Of a stretch of DNA of 64,000 nucleotides, positions 37,283 through 48,900 are shown in pieces. Made by a program: the position numbers and the translations under genes. Origin of the DNA: Echinococcus granulosus. Taxonomy: Eukaryota; Platyhelminthes; Cestoda; Cyclophyllidea; Taeniidae. The DNA lies in assembly GCF_000524195.1 (NCBI RefSeq), contig NW_020170423.1:526160-590159 (forward strand). Direction: 5' to 3'. The first letter of the stretch is position 1. Every line of letters starts with the position of its first letter. The notes under the pieces were generated by a model, which saw only the letters and a program-made list of their open reading frames with translations, did not search any database and was not told the origin of the DNA.

Positions 37283-39346
37283 ATGGGGTGTCGTACATTT
37301 TTTTCAAGGAACATAGGGCCTGCCCTAGTTTCTTGGTTTCTCCTTCTCGCCATATCCATCTTATACCTTATTTTTGTGTATGTTTATCATGTGCACTTTG
37401 AAGTATCTTTAGCTGCTGGGAGTTCAGCCGAACCCATGGATACATCATTATAATTCTTCAGCTTATTTTGCTCTTTTATGTGATTTTGAATTTTGCTCGT
37501 GCCACTTTTATGGACCCTGGGTACTTGCCTAGAGGTTTGCCTTCTGATTTGTCTACTTTTTTACATAGGCGTGCCTGGTGAAAAAGTTATGAGCAATGAC
37601 AAAACTTCCCCACCACGACCGATTATGTATAAAACTGTACAGATAAATGGTGTTCCTACTCGCCTCAAGTGGTGTGTTACGTGTGAGATATATCGGCTAC
37701 CTCGTTGCTCTCATTGCTCTATCTGCAAACACTGTATAGATGTAGGGTTCGTCAGGTAATCTACCATGTTTTAGACATTTGATCATCACTGTCCTTGGGT
37801 TAATAATTGTATCGGAAGACGCAACTACCGGTTTTTCTTCTTTTTCCTGCTTTCGCTCACTTTCCATATGATAATGACATTTACTGTATCTTTGCTATTT
37901 GTACTGGAACGGCAACAAAACCTAATGACTACGGAAGGCATCATAGCGTATGCTTGTCATTAAGAATAATCCTTGCAGGAATGTCATTCTCATTCTTGTG
38001 GGCCTCATCTTCATCCCAGTTGTCGGACTTACCGGATTTCACATATATCTGGTCTTTAATGGTCTCACAACAAATGAGCAGGTAAGTCTACTTGCCAACT
38101 ATCACTGCTAATATTATTTTTAAAATAATTATGCAACTTCTTTTGCAGGTCACTTCGAAGTATGGCGACAACCACAGTCCATTCGATCGTGGGCCATGTA
38201 GCAATTGCACATTAATGTTTTGCAGACCACTTGGAGCTATGTAAGCATCATTTATTGTCTGTTACTTCTAGTCTAATACGAAAACCCGTCACCGGTGCTG
38301 CTATGCAACTTAGCCTGCAAGCGAAGTATCGCCAAAAAATGCGACGGTCGCTAAAGAATTCTCGAACGAAAGGCGTGAATGGGGTATGTTTCACTTGTCT
38401 TTACATTTGATGCTTATGTTTACAGAAGGCAAACGCATATTCAGGCGTTATGCGGACAAACACTTCTGATTCGCAACCACCAGTATTGATGTCTGAACTG
38501 GCTAATCGTTTAGATGGCGATACTAATGCGTCGCCAAAGGCTCTCCTGTTACGACTGAACAATGAAGAAAACTCCTTGCCGCAGGTCCCAAGTTTTTCGT
38601 TGACTGACAAACAAGAGGACTCTCAATATCCCAATGTGAATTATCAAGGAGGCGGTGTGCCCTATCCTGATAAATTACCAGGTGGATTTTCCTATCGTAC
38701 CCCCGAGGAACCCACTGAAGTTAACCCTGGCGAGTCTACTGGGCGAATATTCTCTTGCAAACATCTGGCAGAGGATCATCCAACCCGGGCGGGCCACCAA
38801 ACGTCCAGAAGCCAAATGGACTATAATACTTCGGTCGTGTACTCGATGCAAGCCAACGCTCCCCTTGTGCCTCCTCACATGCCCAATCACTCTTCCATCC
38901 CTAAGCTTTACCAGCCACCCTTAGTGGTGCCAAAAACTGCCAACGTTCCTCCCTCCTCATCTTCCCGTCTTAAGGCCTTTGACGAATCGCCGAGAATTGA
39001 AGCTCCATCCTCTCGTCGCAGACAGCAGCAGCAACAACAGCAGCCACAGCAGATCCCCACCTCCGCCTATGCTGGTGGCAGTGTTTTGCCAAAGTATCCC
39101 GTCAAACAAGTACCGAATCCCACGCAATCGATGAATTCCCGCACCCCCTCGAGAGACAAGCGTCTACAGCACTACGCGCCTCGACAGCCGGCCTACAGTA
39201 TGCCTGTGACCAGTGAGGGCTACTTCGTTTCGCAGCAGCCACAAACTCTACGTGAGTATCACTTCGCTCAACAGGCCCCAAGAGGTAACCCCGCTATTAT
39301 TTCCTCAGAGGAGGCCCCTGATGGTACTTTTGAGATCTCAGTTTGA
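37283..39346 (+). CDS. DHHC palmitoyltransferase, ZDHHC5/8-like
   Basis: Predicted membrane protein S-acyltransferase of 596 aa that transfers palmitate to cysteines of membrane-associated proteins. Exons: 37283-37377, 37413-37534, 37569-37741, 37775-37947, 37979-38081, 38149-38240, 38272-38383, 38426-39346; introns 35, 34, 33, 31, 67, 31 and 42 bp; all phases agree. Two membrane segments (about 10-33 and 43-62), then the Cys-rich domain (KWCVTC at 106-111, [11 protein letters not shown] to 128), DHHC at 133-136 with catalytic C136, then [14 protein letters not shown], two more membrane segments (about 145-165 and 188-212), the TTxE motif (TTNEQ) and an SPFDRG block. The order and the [10 protein letters not shown] segment resemble ZDHHC5/8 most. 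The last exon encodes a roughly 300-aa cytosolic Pro/Ser/Gln-rich tail with a short polyGln run near 39022-39050. The start ATG places the N-terminus as in ZDHHC5. Exon 2 could instead begin at 37428. Confidence 0.92.
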
Positions 39347-39964
39347 TATCCCCCCGTAATGCACGCACCTCTGTGTAAATAACCGTATGAATTACCTCTC
39401 CCACCCTTCCCGTCTTCGACACGTTCGTCTGAATGCGGTCTGCCCTTTCACTTTTCTCTTTTACCGCCCCGCGTCCTCGGACATCCTCTTCCGCATTTTA
39501 TTTTCTAGTTTCTTTTTTAATGTAATGAAAATTTCATTTCTCACCTCTGTTTTCAACCCCTTCCCCTGCTTCGAGCACCCTATTTTCGCCCTACCATTTC
39601 CTTTTCCTGGGTAACCTAAAAGAAAATCAGGTGGAGAGCAAAGTTTCCCACTGTGCTCGGCATATTGCCTTGTGAGACAAGCAGAAATGCATTTTTATCA
39701 GTGTTTGCTCTCTGCTATTTTGGATTTGGAGTGTTTTTTTTGTGGTTGTGGCTCTAAAGCGCCTCATTATTAGTCAGATCATGACTTATTTCGAATAACA
39801 GCCGCAGTTGTGTGATTTTGTTTGTGTGAATGTGTGCTCACTAGAAGTTTTATTAGAGATCATCGCTTATGGACTTTCTCACGTATGTTTTGAACTGACA
39901 TCTGAGTTTTTTGGCATAAATCCGCTTAGTCATAAATAGCTTTTCTTACACCGCAGAGTATTTT
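39347..39964 (+). other. Spacer between palmitoyltransferase and nischarin-like genes
   Basis: A 618-bp same-strand spacer that should hold the 3'UTR of the upstream gene. It ends with a pyrimidine-rich acceptor (ttttcttacaccgcag, AG at 39955-39956) 8 nt before the next start codon. No canonical AATAAA signal was noticed. Confidence 0.5.
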
Positions 39965-42900
39965 ATGGTTGATTGCCTTCAAAGCGACTCGATTCCAGCT
40001 GATGCTATCTTCAACGAAGACGGAACTGTGAAGCTGGGCCATGGATGTCTTTCAGCTGCTATCCAGCGATGCATGTTAAGCGACCATGTGGTAGGTTAAC
40101 CAAGGTTATTTCAAATGTCCATTCAGCAACCTTTTCCGTTTTCTTTTATTCTTATTGTACAAGTACTATCCTTAGATCGACGGTGTACCCGAATGTGTTT
40201 TTAAAGACTCAAGCCCTATTATCTACCTGCAATTCAATCCTGTGAATTGAGACATTTGTCTAATCTCATCTGTTGGCGGGTTCTAACCTGTAGGCCTTTA
40301 GCGAAAGGCGTTTTACAAGTGATACCTTTTCCAATGTGAATAGGTGCCTTCTTTTCACTCTTACTAAAAGGCAATTCATTAATAATTTAGAAAGAGGTAA
40401 AGGGATTAACTCCGGTCCCTCCTACTTCATCTTGAGATATTTAAAAGAATGGCTTTCGTTAAAATCCATTGTTTTAATCATGGTATGCGCAGTTTGGGAG
40501 TGGGAACTATTGAGACGTCAAAGTGACAAACTGAAAATTGCAATCTACCCCCCCTGAACGGTTGTCGGCCCTTTTCAATGTACAACAGCGTGTCGTAATA
40601 ATCTCACTTGTCGAGTTTTGCTTGGATCAATCCACCTTTCAGCGCGAATCTTGATACACCATAAGCTCAGCTAGTTGGCATTTTGTGATAAGCTGATTAC
40701 GTTATCCTGTTGCATACTCTCGGTGCGCTATCATGTAATTTCGTGTACCCTCTGGCTAACTGATTTAGTTTATGTTCGCTTTGGATGGCCACCTTTCAAT
40801 CCTGGGTTTTTTTTGAAACCTTGTTTACCATCTAACTCATCCTTTTGAAAAATAACTTTGTTTCACTAGCCATATTGGTACCAGTCTCCGTATTCTTATC
40901 GAAGGCTCAAGTAGCCTAATCATCGAGAGAATATGCTTTTACATGTTTTAAATTCCTAATATCATAGAAATTCATAACCGGAGCGCGTCTTCTTCTTTTT
41001 TTCTGTCCCTAGGAGTATGACATTCAGCTGAAGCATCCAAAAGGTCACACGTGGTGTGTTACAAGAAGGTATCGGGAGTTCAGAATCCTTCAAAAAGCTG
41101 TAAGTTTGTCTTTTTTTAGTCCTATGAACCCATCTTCCTTAAGGCGTGACGGCAAGGTTTTGTTTTCAAATTAAAGCTCTTGTTTCCTAGAATAATAAAT
41201 ACTCGAATTAATCCAGCATGTCTTAACTCTTGGCCTTGCTGTTTGCCTCTCTTTGTGACTGCTTACTTATGCAGCTAGAAGTGATAGAAGGCTGCAAGCA
41301 GGCATTGATTTAACGAAAGGAGTTTCATGTAATTCCTTATCCTGAACCTGACATTCTTTGACGTGGAGGGAACGGTCCATTGCCTAGAAAGTTAGAATTT
41401 TATCTGTGTAATATCTGGTAAATACAGTAATATAGGGTTACCAGATTCGGTAGCATTATTTGTGAACTGTCAATTAACAGAATGGGTCAATCTATTCTCG
41501 TTCGGCTAACTGCAAGGTCTCATTTAATTCTTGACAGCCTCCGTCTTCCATATTCGACTAGTTGAGACTCACGAAACTGCAATTAAAGATGTCAGCTTTA
41601 GGCTATCAAGCTATTCCCTATTATCTTGTTGCTTGGTCTTGGCTCATTTATTATGCCGATTCAAATCATGCATTTAAGTTACGTTGCACATAAAAACCCG
41701 AGGTGACACGCTGATGTTGATGCAGCAGGTCACGGATGATAGCTTTCTGTGTTTCCTTGTACAATATGCTGGATAAGGCGCCGTCCGCTCATGTACTAAT
41801 AATTTCTTTTGCGACCGACCGATTCACTGCTCTGTATGCAAGCACTCAACTACTCAGTCGATTGGCGCACCCTCCTTGTGTGAACTCATCCCCTAGGATG
41901 TATTCCAGCTTGGCGTCTTTACTGTTGTTTATGTAGTTGACTACCCCCCGCCCTCTGGACGGGGTGTAAACAGAATGCCTTACACTCGGTCACGCCCTGA
42001 CCACCGCCAATCAAAACCACCGCTTCTTGTGACTATTATAAAGCGTATCAAAGAATTCTGGGGGGAAGGTGAGGAGGTCACAGCACGTCTCATTAATTAT
42101 CAGTGGAAATGGAGCGGCTTTTCTCACTTTCATGTAGGTGTTGAACACGATGAGTGCAGCTAGTTCGCGTTAGGTGAATCCAAGTAATCACCGTCGAGAA
42201 CATTCGTGGAGATGAGCTTTGAAACTCGTTACCGTATGACTATCTGGTGGCATTAGTTCAACATACATACCACTTGCTGTGAGGAAGAAACGCTTTTTAA
42301 GTTTTTCTGTCATTTACTTTGTAGTTGCAGTCAAAGTACAACCTATCGCAAGATCAGATAGCTACGCTGCCAGGCAAAAAGTTCTTCAACAACCTCTCTC
42401 CAGCGTTTGTACAGCAGCGAAGTCTCGAATTGGAGGAGTATCTCAACAGGCTTCTCTCCTACTACACCCTTCCTCCACCACCTCTTGCCAATTTTATCGA
42501 TTGGGAGAGATATGTAGGTTATGCCCCATTTCGTATAATTTCCACACTTCTTTTCATCTTGTTGAAGTAACTGGTATAATATGGTCGTGCTCAACAATGC
42601 GTAAGCGATATCGAAAGAAAATCGGTTACCTCAGTTCAAATATTTTATTATTCTAGTTTGAACTGGTCCATTCGAATGTTGCTTAAAAACTAAACAAGTG
42701 GAATTATCTCTAGACCAAAAATAACATTTTAAAACCCAATTAGTCTGTTTGGACACGGTTAAGTGTGCAATCAGTTATCTTGGACTGATTAGGAACCATT
42801 GACTCATGTGACTCTCGGGTTTATGTTGGATAATCACGGTGTCATATGCATTTGATGCTGTTGGCAAGGCATTGTCGTGGAGACGTGCTAGTATATCATT

Positions 42901-45900
42901 AGCCGGAAGCACCTGCCGATGAGCATTACCTGTGGCAAACTATTTTCCCGATCATGCACGTATTAGAAAAGCGCTCAAAATATGTCTACAAGTGCACACT
43001 TTTTTTCCGAGATAACTGCGCAATCGTGGCCCACGAAGGCATAAATCTGGACTATTGTGTCTAGCATTCACCCTCTCAGTCGAGATTATCGCCCTCGGCG
43101 CTCTTTCAAATCGTTTTATTCAGTCGCTGTGACCTACTAATAAACCCTCTCCCCTCCCTCCTTGAGGATATCTTTTCAGATTAAATGACTAATTCTGAGG
43201 AGGTGTTTGCGTAATGCAAAGGAATAAAATTTTCTCCTTACCCTTTTCCCTCGCAGCACACTAATTCCCATCTAAATTGCACACGTATACACACCCATAC
43301 TTGTAACTCAATTTCACAGGCTCGGGATAAGCACCAAAATAAGAGAAGGCAGTTTTTTGGTGTGTGAATGAACGCGTGTCGTTTGTGCTCTCCCTCTCTC
43401 CCGACCCGAGATCAGTGAGGCACATTCATTCCAAAATGGGGCAAGTGCTCCTCAGCATAATTGAAAAAGGGAGTGGGAAACAATGGCTAACACGTTATTT
43501 GTTGGTAATTTTAATGAGGACCGAATTCTTCCCCTTTTAGGATGTTCATGGAATAACGAATTGTCTGGCTCGGCAGCTGGCTAAAGATGGTAAGCTCGTT
43601 ATTATTATTGTGCTTATATTCTAGTCGGTTTGTCGTTATTTGGAAACTCGATCCCAGAGCAGCCTGCTTCTTGAGTTATTCTTGATCCCAGCGGGAAAAG
43701 TTGTCACAACGGCTCAGATGCTCTACCATGGCACTGTTTATCAATGACCTTTCAAACAAATTTAAGCACTGTTGAAAATCCAAATGATGTGATTAGCCTC
43801 TGGAAAAAAACACCTATTTTTAAGTTGTAAACCTAACCTGTCTGTTTGAGACACAATTTAATGTAACAGGCAATGGTGAATTAACAAAGCGTACGTTTCA
43901 CTTGTTTGACACTAGGCTCAGGTAAGGAGGTTGGGGTCGCGCATATGACACGGCAGGCGAACGCGCCAAGCAAAAGTGACACCCTTTTTGTTGATGATTG
44001 TCAATTCGTTTGTGCATAGGATGAAGGTAGTGGTGAACTTGCAAAATGTCATTTTTTCTCACGGCTCTGTCTTCTCATGATAGGGGAGAAACCTCCATGT
44101 TTTGTGCTGATGGAATAGATTGTTTTGCTGTGCTGGGGAGAGCTGCGTCGTGTCGTATGTGCCCTTTTTTCTGCACCAAACTCATTTTTGAAGGAGTGTG
44201 ACCAAATTTTGCCACTGGTCATAGCGGCAAAATTCATCTTCTACATCCGTTATGAGTGAAGAACTTTTCACAGGTCGAGGTTTCGCGACTGATGCTTTAA
44301 TTTTGCCAACTTGTGCCGAAAAAAAGGTACCGGAAACTGGATTTGATTATTCATACTTGTTAAGTGGAACTAGTGCCCCGGACTTTTGAGGTATGCAAGT
44401 GCAAGTGTTGTGCACTTTGTTCCGTGTTTGCCGCCGTCTTCCCTCCTTTAGTCGAAGCATGGTGATTCCTAGTGGAATAGTTGTTGCAAAACAACAATTT
44501 CTGTATTCTTTTCTGTAGTATAACTGAAGTATGCCTTCTGGTTTTGGTTAATGACGCCCTACTCGAGTTCCATTGTCATCTGTAGCTTTTCAGATGAAGG
44601 CAACGGGGAACAGATTGCCCAGGTTTTGCCTTTTTTAATTATAACAACATCAAGTCTGAGCAAACCTTACTCTACTGCATATTAAGTACACGTAGCTAGG
44701 AATACACGGAGATCTTTGCAGCGTTACGAGGCTTCCTTGAAGTCGAAAGAAGACATAATACTGGGGAAAAACATGTTTTGTCGACGTATAGAAGGGCTTA
44801 AGGGCTACTGACATGGCGCGGAGGCCAGCCCACCCGATGAGGGTACGATGGTAAAGACCAAAGTGGCCCCTTTACATAGCCTCTTCTCTTGAGCGTTATC
44901 CTTGGCGCCCCCCTTGGTCAACTTTGCTGTAAGGGAAACGCACAAACCACCTTCACCAGTCATCTGAGAAGATGGTTGATGTCAACATCAATCATCCCTC
45001 CTGGCAATTCTACTGGATCCAGGGAATTGTATTGTATTGTATTTTGAGAAGGCGAAATGTGCTGCCCATCAGGCATTTTCATCGCTAATTGTAGGAATGC
45101 TGGCCTAAAATCAGTAATTTAATGCAGAATAGGATTTAAAATAGTGTCGTGGGGATGATGTTTTGCGACTGTTCCTCGTTGCCACTTTGTTCTCACTTCA
45201 TCGCTGCCCAGCCATGTCTATCTGAGTTCTGTCCAACTAGTGGAGAGGTGGAGGGGGATCGCGTGTTCACTTCATTGACATCCTCATACAGGTACTGTGG
45301 CTAGCTCAGTGAGGAACTTTTTCAGATGGTTTTGCGGTTGGTGTTTCTTCAGTCGTTTCATATTCTTCCATTCGCAGCATATGCCCGTCTTCCATCACGT
45401 TACAATTTATCATTCATTTATCGGGGTAGTCGTTTTTTAGGCTTAGGTTTGCTTTCCGTCGTGACTTCCTTGAAGACGGAGGAACACATAATACTTGGGC
45501 AGAAAGTGTATTCCCTACGTACAGCATGGCTTAGGGCTGCTGGCGTTGCACAAAGGCCAGGCCACGTGGTAAAGGTACAATAGTGGAGCCGCGAAGTAAC
45601 CTTTCACTAAAAAACCAGAACTAAATAGCTAAGTAGCGCATTACAATTCTCTTTGATATCCTACAACAATTCCATTAATATAGAGCGTGTACCATGAGAA
45701 TCTTGATATTCCCTTCCAATCACTACGCTTGCTACTGCCTCATTGACAACTTCGGTATTTACTGCGCCTCTACATTCTTATGCATCTTAAAAACAAGTTG
45801 TCGAAAGTCAGTGGGTAAGAAAGAGACGGAGATCCACTGTTGCCTTGTTGTGTGGGCAGAAGCAAGAGGGCAGTTGAGTGGTAATGGTGATGATGGTTAA

Positions 45901-48900
45901 GGCGGGGAGATAATGAATTTTAACGATTCCCTCTGAAATACCACAGGCAGCTTTGTGTACGTGAGTCTGCTCATTGGAGGTGAAAGTCATTCTCGCTACT
46001 CTTCTCTCTTCATGACATGCATTTCCTATTACACCCGCTTAGCTCTTCTCATCGTCCAAACATTGTTGACCACCTCGCTTGGGATTTTTGGCCTTCCACC
46101 AGCCTCTGTGCCATCAATCATCGTTTTCCCGCTGTCTCGCTTGTTATTCTTCCAACTCATTCCTTCTTCTAATAACGACAAATGGATAAAATTGTTGCCG
46201 CTCTCTCTCAATTTTTTAGATCATCAGTTCTGTGAACTTTATATTTTGAGTGAGAAAAGATGTTCCCACTATCCAGACTTTAGTTGTCATTGGAACCCCC
46301 TGACATTGGGCTTGGCTTTTGGGGGTCGGAAAGTAAGGACGTGGTTTGGAAAATTGCATAAACGCTGCAGCAAATGTTTCCCCTTATGACTGAGTTTTCG
46401 CACGTTCATGCCGTACCCTTTTCTGCCTGCACTTTATTCTCTTCTGTCCTTAGCGATTTTATGGGATCTTATTTTTTTCTTCCAGAGTGGTCAACAGCTA
46501 AGCACCCGATTTCCTTGTTGTACAAGTAGTTTTACAAGATTTCATTTCTAAATTTTCCACTTAAATTGTTTCTCTTTGAAAATCACCAGGACGCATTCCA
46601 TTGGTCTCATACATATTCCGTCAGTACCTTAAATAGCGCACTGCGTAGCTCTCGTTGATGTCTATCAGCCTGGAGTGTATTGCCTTAGTGATGTAGCTTT
46701 CAGTCTTCCTTCATCAGTCTCCCTAAGTCTCTCCCATGCCTTCATCATGGTTGAACATTTTTGGAACCAATTTTGTAAGTACATCTGTCAAAGAGGTAAG
46801 ACAGCGACTTTGCGCCTTACGCTGCCTCTTGGGTCCACACGTCATTAATCTTGCGGAGGAGGAAGTGAATTCCTATTTACGCATTTTTTTCTTCATGGGG
46901 AGCTCCAAAAGAACAAATTGGTACAAATACCAACCAGTTTTCTATCACCTACTTTGCTGACACTGCCTTGTCTAAAGTGTTCCTGTGTATTTGAAAGGCA
47001 AAAGTACGCCTTATCTACTTGACTGAAAGTAGGATGGTCAGTAGTTGGGATAGATTTGAAATCATCGAAAGTTAACTGTTGAACTTTTAATGGGAATTTG
47101 TTGGCATCCTCTCTCAATGCCCTTTTTCAGGTGCGAAAATATTAAGTTCCGGGGACGTCTTTATTATGAACGTGTATCAGGTGAGCGCAATCAACAAGCG
47201 GATGGGGTCACCGGTTTCAAAAATCGTAAGTTATCATCCAGTTACCTACCAGNNNNNNNNNNNNNNNNNNNNNNNNNNNNNNNNNNNNNNNNNNNNNNNN
47301 NNNNNNNNNNNNNNNNNNNNNNNNNNNNNNNNNNNNNNNNNNNNNNNNNNNNTTGTGGGGGGTGCTGGCATGGTCTGGGGGCTAAGCCACCTGGCAGGGG
47401 TGCAATGGTGGAGCCTCTAAGTGGCCCGTTACCGGCATGAGAATTAAACAAATAAACATGCTACATAGCCACTTCTCCTTTGAGTGTCGTTTTCGGTGTC
47501 TCCCTCGGTCACCCTCCCGCGTGGGCCATCACAAAGTAGCCGGTGCTGTAAGAGCCAACCGCACTAGTCATAGAATTTTCATGCAACTGGCTGCAACTTT
47601 ACTGATCCCTCTCAGCAATTTCACTGGATCTGGACTTTCGTCCTTTGCGGGGATTGTATTGGGGAGACGAGGGAATGGGTTGCCTATCAAGCATAAATGG
47701 ATAACGCTGTAGCATACCGAGACCTCCTTGAAGGCGAAGGAAGATATAATGCTCGGACATGACCCAGAGGTCAGGCCGCCCGGAGGAGGTGCAATGGCGG
47801 AGCCCCTAAGTGTCCCGTCACCAAAGCCAGGGCTTAAACAATTACCTAACGTATTACACCGCCCAAGCAGGTGTCTGTGCGCCATCGAGGTGTAAACGTT
47901 TTCCATAATTTGAAAGAAAGGGATTATTTTGTCTCATAAGTTCTCAGTTCATACTAAACAGTCGAACAATCAAATAACCACTTCGCATCCATTTTAAGTT
48001 GAAGTTGCTTGAAATATTTGGTAGGAGTTGTTCTCACTGCCACATCTCTTGACTGTATCCTTCAACCGCGACACATCGAATATCTGAGGTTGTTTTTATT
48101 GCCTTTTAGCTTTTTGGGTCCTTGGATAAAATCTACAAGAGTAGTATCGCTATAAATACCCTAATATTTGATATGTCGCCGTTTAGGAGTCTGGAGTATT
48201 TGGAAGTGAGTTATCTCTTTTTTCACTATTGTCTCTTCATAAAGGTGGTGTTGTTGTTAGCGTTGCATTTGCTAATTTGTTTACCAGAAAACTGATAGAG
48301 CTTATGAATAGGCTTCTGGATTCAGTGGAAATATTTTTTTACGCTAATCAGATTCGAAACCTTAAATGATAACTGAAATTAAAGGAGATTAAGATGGATC
48401 TTTTAAGAAGAAGGTGGACGGTACAAAACGGGCATCGTTCACATCACTTACAGACCTTAACTTTTTATCATTGCCCTAATCAAGCCCTGATGATATGAAT
48501 GTTTCACGAGTTTTATCCTCCAGCACAGTGCATAAAGCAGTATTAAAAATAGATGAGCTTATCTTCTTTCGGGTTACTACCATCAGGACCGTTTAGAGGC
48601 GTTTCTTCAATTGTCATTGTCTTTAATCACTTTGCGCCATCTCTCTAACAGAAATGAATTGACCTTTGCCCTGGGCTTTTTATCCTTCAAAGCATTTTCT
48701 TCTGCTTATTTACGATTTCTTTCGTGATATCTAGTTGAACAACGTGGATCTTGGTTGTATGCGTGGCTTTGAGCACATAAAAGCCACAGTTATTCAGTTG
48801 GTTGTTCATCACAGCCTTAAAAATCTCAAGGTGAGTGAGCAGTCACACCTTCCTTCTTCAACAAAGTAGTCCGCTCTATTGGTGTAATGAATTGTTCCGC

